Under the pieces are notes generated by a model, which had not been told where the DNA came from, did no database searches, and saw only the letters and a list, made by a program, of their open reading frames with translations. Below are positions 1 to 6,847 of a DNA stretch of 14,781 nt, piece by piece. The translations under genes and the position numbers were made by a program. How positions within the stretch are numbered: the stretch's first letter is position 1; every line of letters begins with the position of its first letter. The stretch is from an uncultured Coriobacteriales bacterium (GTDB taxonomy: Bacteria; Actinomycetota; Coriobacteriia; Coriobacteriales; UMGS124): NCBI GenBank assembly GCA_903789505.1, contig CAIFEU010000061.1, positions 1 through 14,781 on the forward strand, written 5' to 3'.

Positions 1-3000
1 ACGCTGCTCAACATCATGGGCGGCCTGGACCGCTACGACGAAGGTGACCTGGTCATCAACGCGACCTCGACCAAGCGCTACTCCGACCGCGACTGGGACT
101 CCTACCGCAACCACTCCATCGGCTTCGTGTTCCAGAGCTACAACCTGATCCCCCACCAGACGATCCTTGCCAACGTCGAGCTCGCGCTCACGATCTCGGG
201 CGTGGGGCGCCGCGAGCGCACGGAGCGCGCCCGCAAGGCGCTGGAGCAGGTGGGGCTCGGGGAGCACCTGCACAAGCGCCCCGCGCAGCTCTCCGGGGGC
301 CAGATGCAGCGCGTCGCGATCGCGCGCGCCCTGGTGAACGACCCCGACATCCTGCTCGCCGACGAGCCCACCGGCGCCCTGGACACCGAGACGAGCGTCC
401 AGGTGATGGACCTGCTCAAGGAGGTCTCCAAGGACCGGCTCGTCGTGATGGTCACGCACAACCCCGAGCTCGCCCAGCGCTACGCGACACGCATCGTCAG
501 GCTGCGCGACGGGCGCATCACCGACGACTCGGACCCCTTCGAGCCCGACGCGCAGTCCCTGCAGGAGCCGACCCACCGCACGATGGGCAAGGCGTCGATG
601 TCGACCGGGACGGCGTTCTCGCTGTCGTTCAACAACCTGCGCACCAAGAAGGCACGCACGCTGCTGACCTCGTTCGCGGGTTCGATCGGCATCATCGGCA
701 TCGCGTTGATACTGGCGCTGTCCAACGGCGTCAACGGCTACATCAGCCGCGAGCAGCAGGACACGATGAACTCCTACCCGATCACGATCGAGCAGCAGGG
801 GGTCGACCTGCAGAGCCTCATGAGCATGGGGCAGCAGGCGCACGCCGAGGCGCTGGGCGAGGGCTCGTCCGACGAGTCCTCCGGCCACGACCTGGACGCC
901 GTCTACGTCGACACGACGGGCTACGACATGCAGTCTGAGATGTCCACGAGCTTCTCCGAGAACAACCTCACCGCGTTCAAGCAGTACCTCGACGACCCCT
1001 CGAGCGAGATACACCAGTACCTGGGCGAGAACGGCATCGTCTACACCTACGACACCAAGTACTCGATCTACTCCTACGACTCTGACGGCACCCTGCTCAA
1101 CACCGACGGCAGCACGCTGAGCGGCTCGGACTCCTCCTCCGGCACGACGTTCATGACGATGTCGGACCTGTCCGGGACGAGCTCGACGCAGGACAACCCC
1201 AACTTCCAGCAGATTGTCCCCGGCAGTGACGGCAGCCTGGTGAGCCAGGCGGTGCGGGACAACTACGACCTGGTTTACGGGAGCTGGCCTACATCGGCGG
1301 AGCAGGTCGTGATCATGCTCGACAAGAACAACGAGATCTCGGCGAGCGCCCTGTTCGACCTGGGCATCCTGCCCGCCAGCGAGTACGACAAGGTGATGGA
1401 CCAGGTCGACGACGGGCAGCAGGTCACGCTTGACACCGACTCGTTCTCCTACGAGGACATCTGCAACCAGGCCTTCTACCTCGTCCCGGCGTGCGACCTG
1501 TACGCCGACGACGGCGACGGCACCTTCTCCTATGTCGGCGACGACCCCCTCAAGGTGCGCGGCCTGCTCGACGGCGCCATCAAGCTGCAGGTGAGCGGCA
1601 TCATCCGCCCCGCCGACGGCGCCGACTACACGCCGCTGACCTCCGCGGTGGGCTACACGCAGGCCCTCACCGACCTCGTCATCGACCACACCGACTCCTC
1701 CGCGGTGGTGCAGGCACAGCGTGAGAACCCCGACGTGAACGTGCTCACGGGCCTCGCGTTCGACGCCTCGGACGACTCGACCAAGGCAAGCGAGGCGCGT
1801 CGGTACTTCTCCGGCTTGAGCGACTCTGACAAGGCCAGCCTGGCGCGCAGCATCCTCTCCTCGGGCGACTACGCGAGCCTGCTCACGGCGTCCGGCCTCA
1901 TGGGCGGCGGTACGGCGTCCGCCGCGGACTCGAGCCTGGCAACTGCCGTGGACTCGACCGCCGCCGACTCCAGTGCGACAGCCGACGCCGGCGCCGCCTC
2001 CGACGCGGGCGACATCGCGTCCAAGGCCAGCGCGCCCACCGACGCCAGCGCGGCGTCCGATGCCAGCGGCTCCTCCGACGCGGGTGGCATCGCGACGGTC
2101 CGGGGGCTCGCCTCGATGATGGGGCTCGCCTCTGCGGGCGGGGCGACCTCCGGGGTGGCGTCCGGGTCGTCCTCGGCCAACTCTGGCTCCGGCTCCGACT
2201 CCGGCGCGACGGACTCCGGCGCGACGGCGGACGCGGTGTCTGCGATGATGGCGGCCGTGGGCGCGGGGATGGGCTCCGGCGCCTCGTCGGCAAGCGGCGC
2301 CTCGAGCCTCGCCTCCCTGGGGGACCTCTCGTCGATGAGCGACTCGCAGCTCGCGGCCATGCTCGACATGATGGTCGACTCCGCCAGCGAGAGCCAGCTC
2401 GCCTCCTTCTACGACACCTACGTCTCCGCCGGCAGCTACGACGACAACATGACCAGCTTCGGGGCGGTCGACCGCGGCACGCCCTCGCAGATCAACATCT
2501 ACGTCGACTCGTTCAAGGACAAGGACGGCGTCACCGCCAGCATCGACGCGTACAACGCCGGCGTGGACGCCCAGGACCAGATCGTCTACACCGACTACGT
2601 CGGCCTCATCACCTCGTCGGTCACCTCGATTGTGAACAGCATCACCTACGTGCTGATCGCGTTCGTGGGAATCTCCCTGGTGGTCTCCTCGATCATGATC
2701 GGCATCATCACCTACATCTCGGTGCTGGAGCGCACCAAGGAGATCGGCATCCTGCGCGCGCTCGGCGCGTCCCGGCGCAACGTCTCCCGGGTGTTCAACG
2801 CCGAGACGTTCATCGTCGGTCTGCTCGCGGGCGTGCTCGGCATCGCGGTGAGCGAGGTGCTGCTCATTCCGATCAACGCGCTCATTCGGTCGCTGTCCGG
2901 CCTCACCGACATCAGCGCGGTCCTGTCGCCCGAGAGCGCTCTGGTGCTGATCGCGCTCAGCGTCCTGCTGACGCTTGTGAGCGGCCTCATCCCCGCGCGC

Positions 3001-3045
3001 CAGGCGGCGAGGAAGGACCCCGTCGTGGCGCTGCGCTCGGAGTAA
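1..3045 (+). CDS. MacB-like ABC transporter, fused ATPase and FtsX-type permease (5' partial)
   Basis: The frame is open at base 1 and begins just after where the Walker A loop should lie (TLLNIMGGLD), so the start and P-loop are off the window. Counting from the Met at base 16: Q-loop Gln40, ABC signature LSGGQ 92-96, Walker B DILLADEP 111-118, H-loop His148. One membrane helix follows (about 216-238), then about 635 extracytoplasmic residues, then three helices (about 877-900, 930-955, 974-993). The ERTKEIGILRALGASRR motif at 905-921 and the PARQAARKDP ending are typical of MacB/FtsX permeases. This order fits MacB-type mechanotransmission transporters, which move peptides, lipoproteins or drugs outside the membrane rather than importing. 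The extracytoplasmic part is about three times that of E. coli MacB, and residues about 630-810 are Ser/Ala/Asp/Gly-rich. No MacA-like partner is in the window. The substrate is unknown. Confidence 0.92.
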   Translation, partial: TLLNIMGGLDRYDEGDLVINATSTKRYSDRDWDSYRNHSIGFVFQSYNLIPHQTILANVELALTISGVGRRERTERARKALEQVGLGEHLHKRPAQLSGGQMQRVAIARALVNDPDILLADEPTGALDTETSVQVMDLLKEVSKDRLVVMVTHNPELAQRYATRIVRLRDGRITDDSDPFEPDAQSLQEPTHRTMGKASMSTGTAFSLSFNNLRTKKARTLLTSFAGSIGIIGIALILALSNGVNGYISREQQDTMNSYPITIEQQGVDLQSLMSMGQQAHAEALGEGSSDESSGHDLDAVYVDTTGYDMQSEMSTSFSENNLTAFKQYLDDPSSEIHQYLGENGIVYTYDTKYSIYSYDSDGTLLNTDGSTLSGSDSSSGTTFMTMSDLSGTSSTQDNPNFQQIVPGSDGSLVSQAVRDNYDLVYGSWPTSAEQVVIMLDKNNEISASALFDLGILPASEYDKVMDQVDDGQQVTLDTDSFSYEDICNQAFYLVPACDLYADDGDGTFSYVGDDPLKVRGLLDGAIKLQVSGIIRPADGADYTPLTSAVGYTQALTDLVIDHTDSSAVVQAQRENPDVNVLTGLAFDASDDSTKASEARRYFSGLSDSDKASLARSILSSGDYASLLTASGLMGGGTASAADSSLATAVDSTAADSSATADAGAASDAGDIASKASAPTDASAASDASGSSDAGGIATVRGLASMMGLASAGGATSGVASGSSSANSGSGSDSGATDSGATADAVSAMMAAVGAGMGSGASSASGASSLASLGDLSSMSDSQLAAMLDMMVDSASESQLASFYDTYVSAGSYDDNMTSFGAVDRGTPSQINIYVDSFKDKDGVTASIDAYNAGVDAQDQIVYTDYVGLITSSVTSIVNSITYVLIAFVGISLVVSSIMIGIITYISVLERTKEIGILRALGASRRNVSRVFNAETFIVGLLAGVLGIAVSEVLLIPINALIRSLSGLTDISAVLSPESALVLIALSVLLTLVSGLIPARQAARKDPVVALRSE
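2197..2226 (+). repeat. Exact 15-bp tandem duplication inside the ABC transporter gene
   Basis: Two adjacent identical copies of gactccggcgcgacg (2197-2211 and 2212-2226) encode DSGAT twice within the Ser/Ala-rich segment. The identity extends to third codon positions, which suggests recent slippage rather than selection for the peptide. Confidence 0.8.
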
Positions 3046-3121
3046 GATCGCCCCTCGAGGGCACGGTCGCGGGGTTTGCCCCGGTGCGCGCGAGCGGGTA
3101 CGGGGCCGGGCGCAAAGCGGC

Positions 3122-3153
3122 GGGGGGGGGTGGGGCGGACAGGGGGGCCGGGG
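3122..3153 (+). other. Putative G-quadruplex-forming sequence
   Basis: Four G-runs of 9, 4, 6 and 4 bases (3122-3130, 3132-3135, 3142-3147, 3150-3153) are separated by loops of 1, 6 and 2 bases. This satisfies the usual G4 pattern of four runs of at least three G with short loops. It sits about 80-110 bp past the ABC transporter stop on the same strand. Folding is inferred, and the 9-G run is also a likely site of sequencing or slippage error. Confidence 0.55.
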
Positions 3154-3281
3154 ACGCTAACGAGCGCGGCCCCGGCCCGTGTCCGTGTTCACCGGGGCTT
3201 GGGAATGCATGGCGGCGAGCCGTGCGCATGCGGCGGTGATGGGTTGACCATGGGGAGGATTGCGCGTTTTGAGGGCCGTGC

Positions 3282-3467
3282 GGGCAAGAATCGGGGATGT
3301 CGGATGTCTGCGGCGGCCTCCCCAATCGGTTGGCACCGCGCCCTCTGAGAACGTGTCTTATGGGCGACCTATGTGACCTGCGGTGATGCAAGTCGGCCAT
3401 TTATCGTGCGCCATTGTCGGTGGCATCGGACGCTCATCCGCGCATACGAGACGCCCGATTCTTGCCC
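3282..3467. repeat. 14-bp perfect inverted repeat pair in noncoding DNA
   Basis: GGGCAAGAATCGGG at 3282-3295 is matched by its exact reverse complement at 3454-3467, with 158 bp between. The match ends sharply at both sides, although the bases after each copy show loose similarity. There is no transposase frame between the arms. The pair could be two copies of a dispersed intergenic element or the ends of a very small non-autonomous element. Which applies cannot be decided from this window. Confidence 0.5.
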
Positions 3468-3547
3468 CAACTCCCAACTTACCTGCAGAAGGTCGCCGCC
3501 GACGCGCCTGCCGAAGCGCTGGACCCGTCCGGGCGGTCGGGAAGGGC

Positions 3548-4246
3548 CTATGCGCCAATCGTCTGGTCGTGGATACGCGCCTCGTCGTAGTTGTCGACGG
3601 AGGCGCCGGTCACGGCGTCGACGGCGGGGTGGCCGAGCGTGACCATGAGCTGAGGATGATATTCGTCCGAGCCCTGCGCCAGCCCGATGCTGTCGTAGTA
3701 GATGGTCGCGTTGCTGTCGTCGGTCTGCTTCATCGACACGATGCAGGTGCACAGGCCGAGCGCGGTCGCCTGCGCGACCATGGCCATCGCCGCGATGCCC
3801 GAGTCGTACTGATAGAAGCGCGGGTGCCCGCCATCGGCGTCGTGCTCGACGAGGACGATGACCATGGGGCAGGTTTTGAGCTCGTTGGCGTTCTCGTTGT
3901 GGTCGATGATGGGGAGCATCGCGTTGCGGTCGGTCACGACGACGAACTCCAACGTCTGCTGCGCCACGGCGCTGGGTGCGGAGAAGCCCGCGGTCAGAAT
4001 CGCCTGGAGCTCCTCGTCGGTCACGGGCGCGTCGGGGTCGTACTGGTCGGCTTCCAGGCCATGCAGCGTCTTGCGGCCGGCCAGCGCATCGATGATGCCG
4101 AGGCTGTTGTCGCCGCTGGCACCGGTCGAGTCGCCCTTCTCGCTGGCGAACGCGAGGGCGTCCTGTGCCCCCAATGCCGCCGTCCCGCACGCGACGAGGC
4201 CTCCTGCTTGCAAGAAGTCGCGCCTAGTGAAATGACGAACGCTCAT
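3548..4246 (-). CDS. Tat-exported nitroreductase-family (FMN) protein
   Basis: The 232-residue protein starts at the second in-frame ATG. This start puts the twin-arginine motif (FTRRDFLQ, residues 6-13) at the N-terminus and has a strong ribosome-binding site upstream; an earlier ATG at 4279 would bury that site. The mature part shows the nitroreductase fold signature: a basic RKT at 58-60, a SAPSAVAQQTLEFVVV stretch (89-104) matching the family's APSaxNxQPwxF FMN pocket, and a helical segment with alternating Ala/Met/Gly (150-170). Family members bind FMN and use NAD(P)H or another donor to reduce nitro groups, quinones or flavins. Tat export is unusual for them and implies the cofactor is inserted before export. 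It is the last gene of the reductase cluster, 110 bp after the cytochrome gene. The substrate and electron donor are unknown. Confidence 0.82.
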   Translation of the reverse strand: MSVRHFTRRDFLQAGGLVACGTAALGAQDALAFASEKGDSTGASGDNSLGIIDALAGRKTLHGLEADQYDPDAPVTDEELQAILTAGFSAPSAVAQQTLEFVVVTDRNAMLPIIDHNENANELKTCPMVIVLVEHDADGGHPRFYQYDSGIAAMAMVAQATALGLCTCIVSMKQTDDSNATIYYDSIGLAQGSDEYHPQLMVTLGHPAVDAVTGASVDNYDEARIHDQTIGA

Positions 4247-4252
4247 GGCGGC

Positions 4253-4264
4253 CCTCTCTCCTCT
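4253..4264 (-). promoter_or_regulatory. Ribosome-binding site deciding the nitroreductase-like start
   Basis: On the minus strand the purine run AGAGGAGAGAGG lies 6 bases before the ATG at 4246. It would be inside the coding region if the upstream ATG at 4279 were used, so it supports the shorter protein. Confidence 0.6.
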
Positions 4265-4356
4265 GGTATGCCTGTGCATGCTCTCTGCATTCTTTGGCCC
4301 GCGTGCGGGGATTCCAAGGCGGATTCCTCATGTGCGGCGAGCGATATTCTCAGGTG

Positions 4357-4833
4357 CTACGCCTGCTGGTCACCGTTTTGAGCGGGCGGCTCTATCTGGG
4401 AGAAGTAGTCCGCTAGGGCGTCGATTGTGTCGTCGTCGAGCATCGGGACCATGCTCTCGACCATCGCCCGGTCCACGTTGGAGCTGTTGAAGCTGGCAAT
4501 CGTGTCGTTCTCGACGGTCGTGAGATGGCACATGCCGCAGTACTCGCTCACGTCCTCGCCGGTCACGGTCACGTCCCCAGCCTTGCCAGTGACGTCGGCG
4601 ACGTTCGAGTCACTCGCGGCGGAGGCGAGCGACGCTGTGTCTGCCTGCGCGCTCTCGGCGGCGCTGCTCGCGGAAGTGCCGTCGGCGTTCTCGGAGGCGG
4701 ACGCGCCGCTTGCCAGGGCGACGCCGCCAGCGAGGATGGAGCCCGCGATGGCAGCGGAGGCCACGGTTGCCATGATGGACTTGGACAGCGCGCTCGTGAT
4801 GTGCGTCCTACCTGTCTTGTTGGTGCTCAGCAT
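4357..4833 (-). CDS. Small exported monoheme c-type cytochrome
   Basis: A 158-residue protein with a Sec-type signal: basic N-terminus, hydrophobic stretch about 20-42, and likely cleavage after ASA at 44-46. A Ser/Ala/Asp linker (about 47-80) follows, then a compact C-terminal domain with one heme-attachment motif, Cys99-Gly-Met-Cys102-His103. The ending MLDDDTIDALADYFSQI (131-147) resembles the last helix of class I cytochromes c; Met124, Met128 or Met131 could be the distal ligand. It probably carries single electrons outside the membrane. Lying 89 bp after the flavoprotein gene on the same strand, it is the obvious electron donor to that reductase, since that protein has no heme domain of its own. 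The start at 4833 follows an AGAGAGG site 8 bases upstream. Longer in-frame extensions would displace the signal peptide. Confidence 0.83.
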   Translation of the reverse strand: MLSTNKTGRTHITSALSKSIMATVASAAIAGSILAGGVALASGASASENADGTSASSAAESAQADTASLASAASDSNVADVTGKAGDVTVTGEDVSEYCGMCHLTTVENDTIASFNSSNVDRAMVESMVPMLDDDTIDALADYFSQIEPPAQNGDQQA

Positions 4834-4841
4834 CGGATGTG

Positions 4842-4848
4842 CCTCTCT
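4842..4848 (-). promoter_or_regulatory. Ribosome-binding site of the cytochrome gene
   Basis: AGAGAGG on the minus strand, 8 bases before the ATG at 4833. It fixes the start at the signal peptide and argues against the longer in-frame extension to 4902. Confidence 0.55.
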
Positions 4849-4870
4849 AGTCAGAATCTTGTCATATGAT

Positions 4871-4893
4871 TGCCCCCGCCTTGTCTGGGGGCA
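4871..4893 (-). terminator. Hairpin between the flavoprotein and cytochrome genes (attenuator or processing site)
   Basis: TGCCCCC (4871-4877) pairs with GGGGGCA (4887-4893) around a 9-base loop. On the minus-strand transcript no U-tract follows, so full termination is doubtful. Because it sits within the cluster, it is better read as a partial terminator or an mRNA-stabilising hairpin that sets the ratio of cytochrome to reductase. Confidence 0.4.
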
Positions 4894-4922
4894 TCCGCGC
4901 ACTTATCGCGCCCTGTCGCGCC

Positions 4923-6560
4923 CTATGCCTTGGCGAGGTCGCGGCCGACGGCGTAGCCGAGCGCGCAGGCCGAGGTCAGCGTGAAGCCGTAGTCGTGCCA
5001 CACGTAGTCCTGGCCGGTCTGCAGGCCGCCCATGTCGTTGCCGATCACGTAGAGGCCCTCGATGCCCTCGCCGGTCGTGCGGCTCACCGCCTGGCAGTCG
5101 TCGGTCACCTTGATCGCACCGAGCGTGCCGCCGATCGTGTACTGGCGCACCATCGCGTAGTACGGCGCGGTGTCGATGCGATACAGGTCCTTTGCGTCCT
5201 TATAGAAGTCGGCGTCGGCACCCGCGTCAGCGAGTTCGTTGTAGCGGGCGACGGTCGCCGCGAGGGCCTCCGCGTCGACGCCAATCTTGCCGGCGAGCTC
5301 CTCGATGCTGCCTGCCTCCCACAGCAGCGGCATCGTGCCGCCCTCGTATTCGGCAATCTTCTCGTCGTCGAGGATTGCGCTGTCCTGTCCGATCGAGGAG
5401 AGCCAGTCGCCGTAGTTGGCGTCGAAGATGCAGTAGTAGGTGCCGCTCTCGGAGGGATTGCGCGCCACGAAGTTGTTCTGCTCCATCTCCGTTGCGCCCT
5501 CGTTGCCGATGCGGACTCCGGCGTCGTTGACCATCAGGAACGGCTGCTTCTCGATGTCGGTGCGCGCCGAGTGCGTGCCGTAGAAGCGGATGTCAATCTT
5601 CTTGGACTTGAGCGGAGCGACTGCGGCGCCCGCCCAGATTGCCATCATCGCGCCGTCGCCGGTGTTGTCCTCGGGGTAGCAGCCGTTGGGGAACGTCGTC
5701 GCGGCGGGCATCCAGCGGGCGACGAGCTCGGCGTTGCCGCCGTAGCCGCCCGTGGCGATTACGACGCCCTTGGAGGCGTTGAACTGCAGGTAGTTGCCGT
5801 CGGAATCCTGCGCGATGGCGCCGGTGACGGCGCCGGAGTCGTTCTGGACGAGCTGTACGGCGGGGGTGGAGAAGCGGAAGTCGACCTTGTCGGCGTAGTC
5901 GTCGGCGATTGACGCGTAGGCCCTGCTCACCTGGGCAGGGACCATGTAGTTGAACGCCTTGGGGTCGTCGCTCTTGGCGCCCATGAACATCACCTGCTGG
6001 CCTATGCCGGTGAGCTCGTTGTACTGCCACTCCATCGCCTCGGGAACCTCGGCGAACACCTTGTTGAGCAGACCGGGCTGAGCGCCGTAGTGGCTGAGCT
6101 CCATGAACTCCGCCTTCATCGCGGCGATGTCCTCGTCGGAGACCTCGGAACCCTTCTGCTGCACCAGGGTGGGGGCGTTCCAGCCCGAGAACAGGACGCC
6201 GTGCGAGTAGACGCGCGGACTCTTCTGCAGCACGACAACCTTGGCGCCGTTGTCTGCCGCCGCGCACGCGCACGGCACTCCCGACGCGCCGGCGCCGATG
6301 ACGATCACGTCGTAGTCGTAGGTCTCCGCCACGCCGGTGATTGCCGCGGGCTTGGTGAAGTATGCGTCCTTGTCGACGTCGTTGGGGTACAGGCCCTCGC
6401 CATCGGTCGCTGCGTCGGAGGCGTTGCTCGGCGCCGCCGCCTGTGCGGCGCGCGCGCCGAAGCCCTGCGCGACGGTGCCTGCCGCGGCACCCAGCGCGCC
6501 GGGGGGTGCGCGGCCGACGACGAAGTTGCGTCTCGAGACGCTTTGGGACTCGTTGCTCAT
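4923..6560 (-). CDS. Tat-exported FAD-dependent reductase, fumarate reductase/flavocytochrome c-like
   Basis: A 545-residue protein. The start at 6560 is set by a GAGGAG-type ribosome-binding site and a twin-arginine motif (SRRNFVV, 9-15). The FAD Rossmann motif is VIVIGAGASG (85-94). ATGGYGGN (269-276) and NTGDGAMMAIWAGAA (299-313) are hallmarks of the fumarate reductase/succinate dehydrogenase flavoprotein superfamily. The C-terminal GLYVIGNDMGG (502-512) closes the FAD site. There is no heme or FMN-binding domain, so electrons must come from a partner, probably the cytochrome encoded next. Where soluble fumarate reductases have HHTMGG, this protein has RQYTIGG (472-478). The last 30 residues lack the substrate-binding Arg expected after the GG motif. 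Fumarate is therefore unlikely, and the acceptor is unknown. Oddly, the signal's hydrophobic core is broken by Gly-Arg-Ala-Pro-Pro (16-20). The gene is first in the cluster and divergent from the membrane LuxR gene. Confidence 0.87.
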   Translation of the reverse strand: MSNESQSVSRRNFVVGRAPPGALGAAAGTVAQGFGARAAQAAAPSNASDAATDGEGLYPNDVDKDAYFTKPAAITGVAETYDYDVIVIGAGASGVPCACAAADNGAKVVVLQKSPRVYSHGVLFSGWNAPTLVQQKGSEVSDEDIAAMKAEFMELSHYGAQPGLLNKVFAEVPEAMEWQYNELTGIGQQVMFMGAKSDDPKAFNYMVPAQVSRAYASIADDYADKVDFRFSTPAVQLVQNDSGAVTGAIAQDSDGNYLQFNASKGVVIATGGYGGNAELVARWMPAATTFPNGCYPEDNTGDGAMMAIWAGAAVAPLKSKKIDIRFYGTHSARTDIEKQPFLMVNDAGVRIGNEGATEMEQNNFVARNPSESGTYYCIFDANYGDWLSSIGQDSAILDDEKIAEYEGGTMPLLWEAGSIEELAGKIGVDAEALAATVARYNELADAGADADFYKDAKDLYRIDTAPYYAMVRQYTIGGTLGAIKVTDDCQAVSRTTGEGIEGLYVIGNDMGGLQTGQDYVWHDYGFTLTSACALGYAVGRDLAKA

Positions 6561-6564
6561 GTTG

Positions 6565-6572
6565 CTCTCCTC
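6565..6572 (-). promoter_or_regulatory. Ribosome-binding site of the flavoprotein reductase
   Basis: GAGGAGAG on the minus strand, 4 bases before the ATG at 6560. It selects this start over the longer frame reaching 6728, whose extra 56 residues would hide the Tat motif. Confidence 0.65.
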
Positions 6573-6724
6573 ATCGCTCGTGTGTGGTAGCCGTCCCGAG
6601 CATGTCTCCCCTCTGGCGTCGACATTCCGCAGTGCGTCGACGCCGTCCGGGTCGGGGAGCTCGCGATATGCTCCGCGGCGGCATGACGGTGACGAACCTA
6701 CGCCCGACGTTCGCGCACGGGTAT

Positions 6725-6734
6725 CCATCGATGG
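6725..6734. promoter_or_regulatory. Perfect palindrome in the divergent regulator/reductase gap
   Basis: CCATCGATGG is a perfect 10-bp palindrome flanked by GGGTAT on the left and a near copy, GGGTGTAT, on the right. It lies almost midway in the 287 bp between the two divergent starts, where an operator for the adjacent LuxR-type protein would be expected. Its role is inferred from position only. Confidence 0.3.
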
Positions 6735-6760
6735 GTGTATCCGGCGCGAAGGCAGGGGTA

Positions 6761-6798
6761 GAAAAATCTATATCTATGCATTGACCTGCGGATATACT
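6761..6798. promoter_or_regulatory. AT-rich promoter-like segment between divergent genes
   Basis: This is the only AT-rich patch in the gap (gaaaaatctatatctatgca, then ttgacc and tatact). TATACT at 6793-6798 could be a -10 box for the plus-strand regulator, but the TTGACC at 6781-6786 is only 6 bp away, so the two cannot form one sigma70 promoter. No better -35/-10 pair is evident for the minus strand. Probable promoter region, boxes not assignable. Confidence 0.3.
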
Positions 6799-6847
6799 GC
6801 TTGTCCGAGCGAGATGCCCCGCAGGGCGCCGTCCCCATCGGCGTAGA

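Larger units (their letters stand above)
3046..3547. other. 502-bp intergenic region without a convincing gene
   Basis: This stretch lies between the ABC transporter stop and the end of the nitroreductase-like gene, so the two genes are convergent. Short open frames exist on both strands, but none has a ribosome-binding site or a recognisable domain. Small GC hairpins follow the transporter stop (3050-3062 and 3070-3083, the latter a 5-bp stem with a TTTG loop). They lack a T-tract, so they are only weak terminator candidates. A G-run cluster and a pair of inverted 14-mers are listed separately. Confidence 0.6.

Noticed and set aside
3052..3061. CCCTCGAGGG palindrome as the ABC transporter terminator
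   Set aside because: It would fold to a stem of four or five bases with no T-tract, too weak to call a terminator with confidence.
3076..3348. A possible 90-residue plus-strand protein after the ABC transporter
   Set aside because: It is Gly/Arg/Ala-rich, lacks a ribosome-binding site and spans the G-run cluster. No domain is recognisable.
4866..5912. Long open frames antisense to the flavoprotein
   Set aside because: They show repetitive Val/Ala/Gly/Asp composition typical of high-GC shadow frames, whereas the minus strand carries FAD motifs and a Tat signal.
6781..6798. TTGACC and TATACT as one sigma70 promoter for the LuxR-type gene
   Set aside because: The spacing is only 6 bp instead of about 17, so they cannot be the -35 and -10 of the same promoter.
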